A stretch of DNA of 64,000 nt from Prochlorococcus sp. AG-363-M21 (lineage in GTDB: Bacteria; Cyanobacteriota; Cyanobacteriia; PCC-6307; Cyanobiaceae). Position 1 is the stretch's first letter; each line of letters starts with the position of its first letter. This document shows positions 29,025 through 38,789 of this stretch, piece by piece. The DNA is taken from the NCBI GenBank assembly GCA_003278305.1, contig QCFU01000007.1, positions 1 through 64,000 on the forward strand, in the 5' to 3' direction. The translations under genes and the position numbers were made by a program. A model generated the notes under the pieces. The model made no database searches. It was given only the letters and a program-made list of their open reading frames with translations, and was not told the origin of the DNA.

Positions 29025-30215
29025 GTGAAAGTTTTTGTTCTTGGTGGTGATGGCTTCTGTGGCTGGCCATGTTCTGTGAATTTGGCAGAGAGTGGTCATG
29101 ATGTATTAATCATCGACAACCTCAGCCGTCGCAAAATAGATATTGATCTAGAAGTGGAGTCCTTAACTCCCATAGCATCAATAGGCGAACGTTTAGACGC
29201 ATGGAATGATGTAGGCGGAAAGCCTATGAGATTTATTAATCTTGATGTTTCAAAGGAATATCAAAAGCTAGTTGATTTATTAATTGAAGAGCGACCCGAT
29301 TCAATTGTTCATTTTGCAGAACAACGAGCCGCGCCCTATTCAATGAAGACTAGTGCTACTAAGAGATATACAGTCGACAATAATGTAAATGGAACTCATA
29401 ATCTTCTCGCCGCAATAGTTGAATCAGGTCTAGATATCCATATTGTCCATCTAGGAACAATGGGAGTATATGGATATGGTTCTCACAGAGGAGCAACGAT
29501 ACCAGAAGGGTATTTAAAAGTAGAAGTGCCTCAACCAGACGGCAGTCGCTTTGAAGAAGAAATTCTTCACCCTGCAAGTCCAGGAAGCGTTTATCACATG
29601 ACAAAGACGCTAGATCAATTACTTTTTCTTTACTACAACAAAAATGACCTAATAAGAATTACAGATCTGCATCAAGGTATCGTTTGGGGGACAAATACAG
29701 AAGCTACATTAAAAGATCCTCGGTTAACCAATAGGTTTGATTACGACGGTGACTATGGAACTGTTTTAAATAGATTTCTAATGCAAGCAGCTATAAATTA
29801 TCCATTAACAGTTCATGGAACTGGTGGACAAACTAGAGCATTTATTCATATTCGAGACTCAGTAAAATGTGTTCAACTTGCATTAGAGAATCCACCGTTA
29901 AAAGGCGAAAGAGTAAAAATCTTCAATCAAATGACTGAAAGTCATCAAGTTGGAGAATTAGCCCAAAAAGTTGCTTCTTTAACAGGTGCGGAAATTAATT
30001 ATTTACCAAACCCACGGAATGAAGCTGTAGAGAATGATCTGATTGTTGATAATCGATGCTTTATAGAACTGGGTCTCAAACCTACAACTCTTGATGATGG
30101 TTTATTAACTGAAGTAGTGGATGTTGCTCGACGATGGTCAGATAGATGTGATAAAAATCGCATTCCATGTATTTCTGCATGGACTTCAACACAAGCAAAG
30201 GCAATAAAAAATTAG
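29025..30215 (+). CDS. sqdB: UDP-sulfoquinovose synthase
   Basis: SqdB makes UDP-sulfoquinovose from UDP-glucose and sulfite, supplying the head group of the thylakoid sulfolipid SQDG. The 396-residue SDR protein has the Rossmann motif VLGGDGFCGWP at the start, the VHFAEQRAAPYSM segment diagnostic for SQD1/SqdB, and the catalytic YHMTK motif in SVYHMTKTLDQ. Translation starts at GTG 29025, with GGAG about 10 bases upstream. sqdX follows after 39 bases. In phosphate-poor oceans sulfolipid replaces phospholipid. Confidence 0.97.
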   Translation: MKVFVLGGDGFCGWPCSVNLAESGHDVLIIDNLSRRKIDIDLEVESLTPIASIGERLDAWNDVGGKPMRFINLDVSKEYQKLVDLLIEERPDSIVHFAEQRAAPYSMKTSATKRYTVDNNVNGTHNLLAAIVESGLDIHIVHLGTMGVYGYGSHRGATIPEGYLKVEVPQPDGSRFEEEILHPASPGSVYHMTKTLDQLLFLYYNKNDLIRITDLHQGIVWGTNTEATLKDPRLTNRFDYDGDYGTVLNRFLMQAAINYPLTVHGTGGQTRAFIHIRDSVKCVQLALENPPLKGERVKIFNQMTESHQVGELAQKVASLTGAEINYLPNPRNEAVENDLIVDNRCFIELGLKPTTLDDGLLTEVVDVARRWSDRCDKNRIPCISAWTSTQAKAIKN

Positions 30216-30254
30216 AATGAATTCATACACCTAATCTCATAACCCTTTAATCCA

Positions 30255-31403
30255 GTGAAGATTGCTTTTTTTACTGAAACTTTTCTTCCAAAGGTAGATG
30301 GAATAGTGACTCGATTAACCAAAACAGTCGAGAACCTTACCAAATCCGGAGATGAAGTGGTGGTTTTTTGCCCAGAAGGATGTCCCTCTGAATACAAAGG
30401 TGCAAAGATTGTTGGTGTTCCTGCAATGCCCCTGCCTCTGTATCCTGAATTAAAACTGGGATTGCCTGGACCAGCAGTATCAGAAACATTAGACAAATTA
30501 AAACCAGACCTTATTCATGTTGTTAATCCAGCTGTTCTTGGATTAGGTGGAATTTGGCTGGCAAAAACAAATGGAATTCCACTAGTTGCTAGTTATCACA
30601 CTCATTTGCCTAAATATTTAGAACATTATGGGATGGGAATGCTTGAACCTCTCCTTTGGGAACTACTGAAAGCTGCACATAATCAAGCAACGCTGAATTT
30701 ATGTACTTCTACTGCAATGGTGAAAGAACTGAGTGAAAAAGGAATACAAAATACTGCTTTATGGCAACGCGGAGTAGATACAGAAACATTCAGACCTGAA
30801 TTAAGAAACTTTGATATGAGAAAAAGGTTGCTTGGAAAATATAGTGATGAAGGAGAACTATTAATTTATGTTGGACGACTATCTGCAGAGAAACAAATTG
30901 AAAGAATTAAACCTGTACTTGAGGCTTTGCCAAATACCAGATTGGCACTAGTTGGTGATGGTCCCTACCGACAACAACTAGAGAAAATTTTTGAAGGAAC
31001 TTCTACAACTTTCGTTGGGTATCTATCAGGCGAAGAGCTTGCCAGTGCTTATGCATCTGGAGATGCCTTTCTGTTTCCTTCAAGTACAGAGACATTAGGA
31101 CTTGTACTCTTAGAGGCAATGGCAGCTGGATGCCCAGTTGTAGGAGCAAATAAAGGTGGTATCCCAGACATTATTAATGATGGCGTAAATGGATGTCTTT
31201 ATGAACCAGATGGAGAGAATGAAGGGTCAATTAGCTTAATTAAAGCTACTAAAAATATTCTAGGCAATGAATTAGAAAGACAATCAATGAGAAATTCTGC
31301 TCGACTTGAAGCTGAGAAATGGGGCTGGGCTAATGCTACAGAAGAATTAAAAAAATTTTATCGTGAAATTCTTGATAAAAACTCAACTAGCGTAGCTGCC
31401 TAA
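30255..31403 (+). CDS. sqdX: Sulfolipid synthase SqdX (SQDG glycosyltransferase)
   Basis: SqdX transfers sulfoquinovose from its UDP form to diacylglycerol. The 382-residue GT4-family protein (GT-B fold) starts IAFFTETFLPKVDGIVTRL, has the acceptor-side YHTHLPKY segment, the linker motif IYVGRLSAEKQIERI, and the donor-binding SSTETLGLVLLEAMAAG followed by ANKGGIPDII. GTG at 30255 is the start. The sqdB-sqdX pair is sufficient for SQDG synthesis in cyanobacteria. It ends three bases before the convergent 87-residue gene. Confidence 0.95.
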   Translation: MKIAFFTETFLPKVDGIVTRLTKTVENLTKSGDEVVVFCPEGCPSEYKGAKIVGVPAMPLPLYPELKLGLPGPAVSETLDKLKPDLIHVVNPAVLGLGGIWLAKTNGIPLVASYHTHLPKYLEHYGMGMLEPLLWELLKAAHNQATLNLCTSTAMVKELSEKGIQNTALWQRGVDTETFRPELRNFDMRKRLLGKYSDEGELLIYVGRLSAEKQIERIKPVLEALPNTRLALVGDGPYRQQLEKIFEGTSTTFVGYLSGEELASAYASGDAFLFPSSTETLGLVLLEAMAAGCPVVGANKGGIPDIINDGVNGCLYEPDGENEGSISLIKATKNILGNELERQSMRNSARLEAEKWGWANATEELKKFYREILDKNSTSVAA

Positions 31404-31406
31404 ATT

Positions 31407-31670
31407 TTACGCTGCTTGAGGTGGAGGTGTAGGAGATCCTTGAGGTTGAAATGGCAGAACTAAAGTAATTCTTGTATCAGGTTTCTCAGGTCTTTGTTTT
31501 CTAGGTTGACGAACACCAAATGGCACTCTCAATACATTTGTCCCATGGACCTTCACCAATCTGCCCTTACTCAAAACAGACTCAAGAGGAGTTTGAGTAA
31601 AAGGAAGATGTAAATCTTCTTTTGAAGTGACTTTCGAAGATTGCTTGTCAACAATAATTTCTTTCACCAT
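31407..31670 (-). CDS. Conserved-looking small protein of unknown function
   Basis: I do not recognise this 87-residue protein. I start it at ATG 31670 (MVKEIIVDKQ) because the upstream extension to 31742 would translate a strong hairpin. The middle is basic and mixed (VKVHGTNVLRVPFGVRQPRKQR), and the end is proline-rich (PFQPQGSPTPPPQAA). There are no cysteines and no membrane helix. It lies downstream of gcvP, behind that gene's terminator, so it seems to have its own promoter and a structured leader. It converges with sqdX at three bases. Confidence 0.6.
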   Translation of the reverse strand: MVKEIIVDKQSSKVTSKEDLHLPFTQTPLESVLSKGRLVKVHGTNVLRVPFGVRQPRKQRPEKPDTRITLVLPFQPQGSPTPPPQAA

Positions 31671-31691
31671 CTTTCCCCAAGTGATGTGAAA

Positions 31692-31730
31692 ATCTGCACA
31701 AAGAAAATAATTTTCTTTGCTATTGCAGAT
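31692..31730 (-). promoter_or_regulatory. 16-bp bulged hairpin in the leader of the 87-residue gene
   Basis: ATCTGCA (31692-31698) and TGCAGAT (31724-31730) form the outer stem; CAAAGAAAA (31699-31707) and TTTTCTTTG (31711-31719) form the inner stem around a 3-base loop. The only interruption is a 4-base bulge. It ends 21 bases before the start codon on the minus strand, and is separate from the gcvP terminator just upstream. Confidence 0.6.
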
Positions 31731-31740
31731 GATTAAAACC

Positions 31741-31765
31741 AAAAAAATAGGTTTTCGCTGAAAAC
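31741..31765 (-). terminator. Rho-independent terminator of gcvP
   Basis: On the minus strand GTTTTC-AGC-GAAAAC forms a 6-bp hairpin, followed by CTA and then seven T residues. It begins 41 bases after the gcvP stop. The position and T-run make it a good terminator for the leftward glycine-cleavage cluster. Confidence 0.7.
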
Positions 31766-31805
31766 TTAACTATTAAATCGGATATCGGCCAGTAGTACGT
31801 AACAA

Positions 31806-34709
31806 CTAATTATTTATATATTCCTCTATTGGATCGCATGTACATACTAAATTCCTATCGCCAAAAGCATTGTCTATCCTTGACACTGCAGGCCAGAACT
31901 TATTCTTAACTTGACCTTCTAATGGAAAAGCCGCTTCTTGGCGGGAGTAAGGTCTATCCCATTTATCTGCAGTAACAGCTTGCAAAGTATGAGGAGAACG
32001 CTTTAAAGGATTATTAGTTCCATCCATGTTTCCTAATTCAATCTGATTAATTTCTTGTCGAATTGCAATCATTGCATCACAAAAACGATCTACTTCCACA
32101 AGACTTTCACTTTCTGTAGGTTCAACCATTAAAGTTCCGGCTACAGGCCAACTCACAGTTGGCGCATGAAAACCATAATCCATTAATCTTTTCGCAATAT
32201 CATCTACTTCAATTCCTGTCTTTTGCTTGATTTGCCGAAGATCAAGAATACATTCATGAGCAACCTTATTATTAGGACCTTTAAATAAAACTGGATAATA
32301 TGAATCTAAGCGCTCGGCAATATAATTGGCAGACAAAATGGCAGTAGAACTAGCTTGTCTCAAGCCTTTTAATCCCATCATTTTTATATACATCCAACTA
32401 ATTGGTAAAATACCTGCGCTACCATAAGGAGCTGCAGAAATCGCACCTATATGAGTACTTGTTTGTGATTTATCAAAAAGATGCTTAGGTAAAAATGGCT
32501 GCAAATGCTTAGCAACTGCAATCGGACCAACACCAGGTCCACCTCCTCCATGAGGAATGCAAAAGGTCTTATGAAGATTTAAATGACAAACATCAGCACC
32601 ATATGCACCAGGTTTACACAACCCAACTTGAGCATTCAAATTGGCGCCGTCTAAATAAACCTGTCCATTGTGTCTATGAACAATTCTAGAAATTTCACAA
32701 ATGTTTGGCTCAAATACTCCATGCGTTGATGGATAAGTAATCATGAGAGCAGCCAAGTTCTCCGAATGGGTTTCAACTTTTCTAGATAAATCATTAATAT
32801 CTATATTTCCTTGAGAATCACAAAGAATGGCCTCTACTTTAAACCCTGCCATGACTGCACTTGCAGGATTTGTTCCATGAGCACTAGTAGGAATTAAGCA
32901 AAGATTCCTAGTTCCCTCGCCTCTCGCCTGATGCCACGCTCTAATAGTAAGTAACCCTGCGTATTCTCCCTGAGAACCTGCATTTGGCTGCAAAGATACA
33001 GCGGCAAAGCCAGTTAAATATGCAAGCCATCCCTCTAAATCATGAATTAACTTTTTATACCCTCTTAACTGATCTATAGGAGCAAATGGATGAATAGATG
33101 CGAATTCCTTCCAACTTATAGGTATTAATTCTGAAGTTGCATTTAATTTCATTGTGCAACTGCCTAATGGAATCATTCCTTGCACTAAAGAAAAATCTTT
33201 ATTTGAAAGTTTATTTATATACCTTAATAACTCAGTTTCAGATCTATAATAATTAAATACTTTTTGAGTTAACCAAGGTTCTTTTCTCAAAGGAACATCT
33301 ACAAGTAACTCATCAATATCTAATACATTAGATTCATCAAAATCTTGATAGTCTTGACATTTAACTTGAGAAAAAATATCAAAGAGCTGATGAAGTTCAT
33401 TTTCAGTTGTTAGTTCATCTAATGAGACAGCAAATCCAGTTGCATTATCTATAGAAGAGCCATAAGGAAGCATACGCAGATTAATAGATTTATTAAGCAT
33501 CAGTTTATGAATTTTTGTTGCCTCTGGACAAAAAACTTCAATGGTATCAAACCTAGTTATTGGAATAATTGGATAATTCATATACTTCAAGAATGATTCC
33601 AATTTAGCTCTATATAGGACTACTCTTTTAGCTATATCTTCTAAACCATCTGAGCCATGATATACAGCAAAAAAAGAAGAAATAACTGCTAAAAGAACTT
33701 GTGCTGTGCAAATATTACTTGTCGCCTTATCCCGACGAATATGTTGCTCTCTAGTTTGTAAAGCCAACCGCAAAGCAGGAGATCCATCTCGATCAACAGA
33801 TTGACCTACTAGACGTCCAGGAACTTGTCTTTGGAAAGTCTTTCTTGTAGCAAAAAAAGCTGCATGTGGACCTCCAAATCCCATAGGTACTCCAAAGCGT
33901 TGAGAACTTCCAATAGCAATATCAGCTCCTAACTTGCCAACTGGCTCTAATAAAACTTGTGCTAAGGGATCAATAGCTGTTGTAACCAATAAATTATATT
34001 CTTTAGCTTTGGATGTTATAGAAGATAAATTAAATAGTCGCCCATTAGAACCTGGTAATTGTATTAAAATTCCAAATACATCCTGATTAAAATTAAAATT
34101 TTCTAAATCCACTTCTTGCAAAACAATATTTAAAGGTTCTGCTCGAGTTCTAAGAACATCTAAAGTTTGAGGAAAAGCAAGTTGATCTACAAAAAACGTT
34201 CTAGCATTTTTATTTTTTCTTACTGAAAAAGACAAGCTCATTGCTTCTGCTGCTGCTGTTGCTTCATCCAATAAAGAAGCATTGGCAATCTCTAGGCCTG
34301 TTAATTCAGTAATTAAAGTTTGAAAATTAAATAAAGCCTCTAATCTTCCTTGAGATATTTCTGCTTGATATGGAGTATATGAGGTATACCATTGAGGATT
34401 CTCTAAAATATTTCTCTTAATCACAGAGGGAGTCGTGGTGCCATAATAACCAAGACCAATTAATGATCTATTAACAATATTTTGTCTAGCAATATGATTC
34501 AATTCTTCTAAAGCTTCTATCTCCGAACACCCTTCTAAAAAAGATGTATCTGAAGAATATTGATCAAGAATTTCACTAGGAACAACAGAAGCAACAAATT
34601 GCTCTAAGTCTTGTTGAGTTAAAAATTCAAGCATATGTGCCTGATCTAACTTATTAATTCCTAAATGTCGGCCTAAAAATTCTTCTGAAACTTTGTTTTT
34701 TTCTTTCAT
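31806..34709 (-). CDS. gcvP: Glycine dehydrogenase (decarboxylating), P protein
   Basis: GcvP decarboxylates glycine with PLP and passes the aminomethyl group to lipoyl-GcvH, in the cleavage system used in photorespiration. The 967-residue single-chain form has an N-terminal half with [17 protein letters not shown]-like sequence ([15 protein letters not shown]) and a C-terminal half with [24 protein letters not shown] and the PLP lysine in [17 protein letters not shown]. It follows gcvH by 82 bases and ends the leftward cluster. The dyad TTGATT/AATCAA (34709-34722) touches its start codon. Confidence 0.98.
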   Translation of the reverse strand: MKEKNKVSEEFLGRHLGINKLDQAHMLEFLTQQDLEQFVASVVPSEILDQYSSDTSFLEGCSEIEALEELNHIARQNIVNRSLIGLGYYGTTTPSVIKRNILENPQWYTSYTPYQAEISQGRLEALFNFQTLITELTGLEIANASLLDEATAAAEAMSLSFSVRKNKNARTFFVDQLAFPQTLDVLRTRAEPLNIVLQEVDLENFNFNQDVFGILIQLPGSNGRLFNLSSITSKAKEYNLLVTTAIDPLAQVLLEPVGKLGADIAIGSSQRFGVPMGFGGPHAAFFATRKTFQRQVPGRLVGQSVDRDGSPALRLALQTREQHIRRDKATSNICTAQVLLAVISSFFAVYHGSDGLEDIAKRVVLYRAKLESFLKYMNYPIIPITRFDTIEVFCPEATKIHKLMLNKSINLRMLPYGSSIDNATGFAVSLDELTTENELHQLFDIFSQVKCQDYQDFDESNVLDIDELLVDVPLRKEPWLTQKVFNYYRSETELLRYINKLSNKDFSLVQGMIPLGSCTMKLNATSELIPISWKEFASIHPFAPIDQLRGYKKLIHDLEGWLAYLTGFAAVSLQPNAGSQGEYAGLLTIRAWHQARGEGTRNLCLIPTSAHGTNPASAVMAGFKVEAILCDSQGNIDINDLSRKVETHSENLAALMITYPSTHGVFEPNICEISRIVHRHNGQVYLDGANLNAQVGLCKPGAYGADVCHLNLHKTFCIPHGGGGPGVGPIAVAKHLQPFLPKHLFDKSQTSTHIGAISAAPYGSAGILPISWMYIKMMGLKGLRQASSTAILSANYIAERLDSYYPVLFKGPNNKVAHECILDLRQIKQKTGIEVDDIAKRLMDYGFHAPTVSWPVAGTLMVEPTESESLVEVDRFCDAMIAIRQEINQIELGNMDGTNNPLKRSPHTLQAVTADKWDRPYSRQEAAFPLEGQVKNKFWPAVSRIDNAFGDRNLVCTCDPIEEYINN

Positions 34710-34791
34710 TGATTTTAATCAAATGATAAAAAGATAAAGTAGTTGTTATTTGGAAAGTATATTTCAATCAAAAGTTAAGAAATTCAATTAT

Positions 34792-35181
34792 TCAATTCGC
34801 AGCAATCTTACTAGCATAAGTTATCGAATCCATTAATTCATTAATTTCATTTATCGAAACTGGACGAATCAATAATAGCCACCCCTTTCCATGTGGATTG
34901 TTTTGTAATTCTTCAGGGTTGGATAGTACAGATTCATTGATTTGAACGACTTCACCACTAATTGGTAAATACATATCCTCTACAGCCTTAACAGACTCAA
35001 CTGAGCCAAAAGCACTTCCTTTCTCAATAGATGTGCCAATATCTGGAAGATCCACAAATACTATGTCTCCAAGTTGATCAACTGCAAAAGCACTTATCCC
35101 AATTCGGACAAGTTCTCCATCAACGACAGCATATTCGTGGCTATCAGCAAAGCGAAATTCTTTAGGAAAATCAAAGGCCAT
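34792..35181 (-). CDS. gcvH: Glycine cleavage system H protein
   Basis: GcvH is the lipoylated shuttle between the P, T and L proteins. I start at ATG 35181 (MAFDFPKEFRFADSHEYA), giving 129 residues; the frame is open to a TTG four codons upstream. The lipoyl-lysine is Lys65 in GSVESVKAVEDMYLP, and GISAFAVDQLGDIVFVDLP matches the family. It lies 18 bases behind the methionine-gamma-lyase-family gene and before gcvP. gcvT is 20 kb away at 54.7 kb. Confidence 0.97.
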   Translation of the reverse strand: MAFDFPKEFRFADSHEYAVVDGELVRIGISAFAVDQLGDIVFVDLPDIGTSIEKGSAFGSVESVKAVEDMYLPISGEVVQINESVLSNPEELQNNPHGKGWLLLIRPVSINEINELMDSITYASKIAAN

Positions 35182-35199
35182 TAGCGGGGCCAAGCAAGT

Positions 35200-36480
35200 T
35201 TATATATTCTGAGGCAACTTTAGCAATCTTTCTTGCTCAAGCATTACCAAGGCCTGAGCAAGTGCAATTTTGATATGCGATCGATGAGTGCCTCCTTGAA
35301 TAAATATATTATAAGGTGCCTTTAATGGACCATCTGCAGAAAATTCACTTGTACTACCATCAATAAAAGTACCTCCCGCCATAAGCAAGTCTGACTGATA
35401 GCCTGGCATATTAGAAGATATTGGCTTTAAATAAGAACCAACCGGCGAGGACATCTGGAAAGCATTGCAAAGTATTTTAATAATTTCTGGCTTCTTTAAA
35501 CATATGGCTTGAATCAAATCACTTCTATATTCTCCTGGTAATGGATTGACATCAAAACCAAGAGTATTAAATACAGCAGCAATTAAATCTGATCCAATTA
35601 GTGATTCTGCAACCATTTGTGGAGAAAGAAACAAACCTTGGAGGATAATACGATTCAAATCAAAACTTGTTCCTCCAAAACTACCTATACCAGGTGCCGT
35701 AAGTCTGCAACATGCCTTTTCAACCAAATCAAAATTGCCAGCTATGTAACCACCTGCAGGAACTATTGTTCCACCTGGATTTTTAATTAAAGAGCCTGCT
35801 ATCAAATCTGCACCAACTTCAATCGGTTCTTTATCTTCTACAAATTCTCCATAACAATTATCAACAAAGCAGATGCATTCTGGTTGAATTTCATGAATAC
35901 ATGCACAAATAGATTTAATATTAGCTATAGATAAAGAAGGTCTCCAAGAATATCCACAACTTCTTTGAATAAAAATCATATTTCTTTTAATCTTTAAAGA
36001 TTCTTTTAATTCCTCCAGCTGAAGAACTCTCTTGTGAAATACAGAAGTTTCTTCATAATTTATACCAAAATCTTTTAATGATCCTTGCCCAGAATTTCTT
36101 AAACCAATAACTTCCTCAAGAGTTTCATAAGGTCTACCTGTTACTGATAATAAATTATCACCTGGCCTAAGAATGCCAAACAAAACAGATGCAATTGCAT
36201 GAGTACCACTTACAAACTGCACCCTTGCAGCAGCATGATCTGCTTTAAAAATATTTGCAAATACCTTATCAATTAAATCTCTTCCTAAATCACCATGGCC
36301 ATAACCATTTACAGATGAAAAATGATGTGGCCCTAATCCTTGTTGAGAAAAAGCATCTAAAACTTTCTTTAATCTTATAGTTACTCCCTCTGTTCTTTCT
36401 TTTGATAAATATTCCAAATTCTTTTCAACTGAACTTAAAAAAGTAAAAGCATTTGACTGAAGAATATTTTTCTCTAACAT
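35200..36480 (-). CDS. Methionine gamma-lyase family PLP enzyme
   Basis: A 426-residue fold-type-I PLP protein of the Met_gamma_lyase / aluminium-resistance family. Signatures are HHFSSVNGYGHGDLGRD near residue 52, AARVQFVSGTHAI, the VDNCYGEF segment that places the PLP ring aspartate, the Schiff-base lysine region AGSLIKNPGGTIVPAGGY, and the C-terminal IQGGTHRSHIKIALAQAL. The true substrate of this family is not settled. It is the second gene of the leftward set HTH-like gene, this enzyme, gcvH, gcvP, which suggests an amino-acid or one-carbon role by inference. Confidence 0.85.
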   Translation of the reverse strand: MLEKNILQSNAFTFLSSVEKNLEYLSKERTEGVTIRLKKVLDAFSQQGLGPHHFSSVNGYGHGDLGRDLIDKVFANIFKADHAAARVQFVSGTHAIASVLFGILRPGDNLLSVTGRPYETLEEVIGLRNSGQGSLKDFGINYEETSVFHKRVLQLEELKESLKIKRNMIFIQRSCGYSWRPSLSIANIKSICACIHEIQPECICFVDNCYGEFVEDKEPIEVGADLIAGSLIKNPGGTIVPAGGYIAGNFDLVEKACCRLTAPGIGSFGGTSFDLNRIILQGLFLSPQMVAESLIGSDLIAAVFNTLGFDVNPLPGEYRSDLIQAICLKKPEIIKILCNAFQMSSPVGSYLKPISSNMPGYQSDLLMAGGTFIDGSTSEFSADGPLKAPYNIFIQGGTHRSHIKIALAQALVMLEQERLLKLPQNI

Positions 36481-36504
36481 CTAAAAAATATAAGCTAAAT
36501 AATT

Positions 36505-37221
36505 CTATATCCTTTCCAAGTCTCGTAAATGCAACGCTCTAGAACGTAAATCTTTCAAAAAATCATCTGCAGTTTGCAATTCAGACGAAGTAATAGTGCG
36601 ATGAGTAGCAAATAAATCTAATAATTCTCCATCTAATTCTTCAGCTGTATAATCACGAATACCTGCCATAACCTCGGCAAATCTCTCTCTCCTATTTGAT
36701 TTCTGCACTGGATAAGCTGACATTACTTCTTCCTTACATTGCCTCCAAGATCTTTGATTACATAAATAATCCGATAATGCAGCACTTAAGATTGCGGCCT
36801 CATCTTCTTCAATAAACCAATCAAATGAAGAAGGTAATGGCTTTAAACCAATAAATATTTCAAACAAATCTCCTGCTGAAAGTGGTTTATCATCATCACC
36901 AACCAAAGGAATAGATGAATCAACAAGGACTTTCAATAACTCAGGGTAATCATTACTAAGATGATCCCTGATTTCTCCTATTCCTTGATATAGAACATGA
37001 TTGATTTGTGATAATGCAAGAAATACTTCAGGGCCAGGCGAAGCAAGCTTTCCATTACGAAGTGTAGAAATCTGAGAATTATGAACTCTGCCAAGGTCTA
37101 GGGAATCTGCTAAAGCAGGTAAAACCTTATGAGACCAACCGTTTCTCTCATGCCAGACATGAATCAGATGAGCCATTGCTCGCCTGCCTTTTGCCAATCG
37201 CTCGCGAAAACCGTTAGTCAC
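36505..37221 (-). CDS. HTH-like protein heading the gcvH-gcvP cluster
   Basis: I do not recognise a named family. In this 238-residue protein, residues about 28-75 look like an XRE-type helix-turn-helix: two short helices with LADSL, then VHNSQISTLRNGK followed by PGPEVFLALSQIN, as in phage-repressor-like domains. The rest is helical and acidic (WFIEEDEAAILSAALSDYL), ending in a charged helix. It has no membrane helix. It is first in the leftward cluster and divergent from desC, a normal position for a local regulator. DNA binding is inference. Confidence 0.65.
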   Translation of the reverse strand: MTNGFRERLAKGRRAMAHLIHVWHERNGWSHKVLPALADSLDLGRVHNSQISTLRNGKLASPGPEVFLALSQINHVLYQGIGEIRDHLSNDYPELLKVLVDSSIPLVGDDDKPLSAGDLFEIFIGLKPLPSSFDWFIEEDEAAILSAALSDYLCNQRSWRQCKEEVMSAYPVQKSNRRERFAEVMAGIRDYTAEELDGELLDLFATHRTITSSELQTADDFLKDLRSRALHLRDLERI

Positions 37222-37236
37222 AAAATCGTTTACAAG

Positions 37237-37255
37237 ATCAATCTGACTAGATGAT
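37237..37255. promoter_or_regulatory. Imperfect dyad between HTH-like gene and desC
   Basis: ATCAATCT and AGATGAT face each other around four bases, with one unpaired base. It lies 16 bases upstream of the HTH-like gene. The palindrome CTGATCAG (37292-37299) directly precedes the desC start. Both are short; an operator role is only a suggestion. Confidence 0.25.
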
Positions 37256-37300
37256 ATACATCCTTATCGGTTATTATAAGATACCTTCATCCTGATCAGA

Positions 37301-38230
37301 GTGGTTTCAAGTGCGATAAGTGCAAATGCCCCTTTAAGCAGGCCAATTGCAAAAGACAAAGCAATGGCGGCTTCCAGGAAATTGCAATTGACTCATAAAT
37401 CTAATAGGCGACCTGATCGAATGCATAGAAGATGGGGAACTATTGCATTCATGCTTGCGATTCATCTGCTAACAATATTTGCCTTATCACCTAGATTTTG
37501 GAGTTTTCAAGCTGTAGCTACTTTACTCATTCTTTATTGGATCACTGCGTGTCTTGGAGTCACCCTGGGGTATCACAGATTGCTATCTCATCGTTCTTTT
37601 AAAGTGCCAAAATGGCTAGAAAGGTTTTTCGCAACTTGTGGGGCCTTAAGTTGTCAACACGGTCCAATTGACTGGGTGGGGCTTCATAGGCACCATCATA
37701 CTTTTTCTGACACAGATCCTGATCATCACAATAGTAATAGAGGGTTTTGGTGGAGTCATATGGGATGGATGCTTGAGACTGTTCCAGCCATGGATACTGT
37801 TCCTCAATTTGCTGGTGATCTAATTAAAGATCCTTATTATCGTTTCTTGAATAAAAACTTTTTGTTACTGCAAATTCCTCTAGGAGGATTACTTTTTTGG
37901 CTTGGCACAATTTCTGACGTAGGTGGTTGGTCAATGGTTCTCTGGGGAATACCTTTTAGATTAGTTTTGGTTTATCACATCACTTGGCTTGTAAATTCAG
38001 CAACACACTGCTGGGGAACAATTGCATTTGATAGTGGAGACAGATCAAGAAATAATGCATGGGTGGCAGCACTAACTTTTGGGGAAGGTTGGCACAACAA
38101 TCACCATGCTTATCCAAATTCTGCAAAACAAGGCTTACAAGCTGGTCAAATAGATCTAACTTGGCAACATATCCGTTTATTGCATGCTTTAGGGCTGGCA
38201 AAAAAAATACGTTTGCCCATGACGTCCTAA
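37301..38230 (+). CDS. desC: Delta-9 acyl-lipid fatty acid desaturase
   Basis: DesC places the first double bond in membrane fatty acids using ferredoxin electrons and a di-iron centre. The 309-residue integral membrane protein has all three histidine boxes: HRLLSH (HX4H), HRHHH (HX2HH) and HNNHH (HX2HH), between four hydrophobic segments such as FMLAIHLLTIFAL. The start is taken as GTG 37301; an ATG 22 codons downstream is a shorter option. It is divergent from the HTH-like gene and precedes rplI by 41 bases. The delta-9 assignment follows from the family, not from direct evidence. Confidence 0.92.
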   Translation: MVSSAISANAPLSRPIAKDKAMAASRKLQLTHKSNRRPDRMHRRWGTIAFMLAIHLLTIFALSPRFWSFQAVATLLILYWITACLGVTLGYHRLLSHRSFKVPKWLERFFATCGALSCQHGPIDWVGLHRHHHTFSDTDPDHHNSNRGFWWSHMGWMLETVPAMDTVPQFAGDLIKDPYYRFLNKNFLLLQIPLGGLLFWLGTISDVGGWSMVLWGIPFRLVLVYHITWLVNSATHCWGTIAFDSGDRSRNNAWVAALTFGEGWHNNHHAYPNSAKQGLQAGQIDLTWQHIRLLHALGLAKKIRLPMTS

Positions 38231-38271
38231 GCTTGGAATTAAGACATCAATAAATCCTTACTAAATCAATC

Positions 38272-38730
38272 ATGGCAAAAAGAGTACAAGTTGTTCTACA
38301 AGAAAATGTTCTTAGTCTTGGAAAAGATGGAGATGTTGTAGAAGTTGCTCCTGGATATGCAAGAAACTTTCTACTCCCATTTGGGAAAGCAGTTCCCGTA
38401 ACAGCTGCGGTTCTAAAGCAAGTGGAACATCGGAGAGCTAAACAAAAAGAACAAGAAGAAGCGATCAAGCAAGAAGCGATTAATTTCGAAACAGCTCTCA
38501 AAACTATCGGTAGATTTACAATAAAAAAACAAGTAGGAGAAGATGGTGTTCTATTTGGAACAGTGACCAATGGAGATGTTGCAGAAGAAATTGAAAAAGC
38601 AACAAAGAAAGAAATCGATCGAAGAACAATTATTCTTCCTGAGATTCATGGTGTTGGAAAATATAAAGTTGAAGTCAAGTTGCATCCAGAAGTTACAGCA
38701 GAGATAAATGTTGAAGTCGTTAGCTATTAA
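38272..38730 (+). CDS. rplI: 50S ribosomal protein L9
   Basis: L9 is a two-domain large-subunit protein that binds 23S rRNA near the L1 stalk. The 152-residue protein has the N-domain [19 protein letters not shown] and [14 protein letters not shown], a long connecting helix, and the C-domain [17 protein letters not shown]. It lies 59 bases before dnaB; an rplI-dnaB neighbourhood is common in bacteria. Confidence 0.98.
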   Translation: MAKRVQVVLQENVLSLGKDGDVVEVAPGYARNFLLPFGKAVPVTAAVLKQVEHRRAKQKEQEEAIKQEAINFETALKTIGRFTIKKQVGEDGVLFGTVTNGDVAEEIEKATKKEIDRRTIILPEIHGVGKYKVEVKLHPEVTAEINVEVVSY

Positions 38731-38789
38731 TAACTTGAAAGATTCTTATGACCAGCCATAGTAAGTCTCCAATAAACATCAATATTTAA

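Noticed and set aside
31389-31413. Terminator between sqdX and the 87-residue gene
   Set aside because: The AGCGTA/TACGCT dyad is short, partly wobble-paired and has no T-run.
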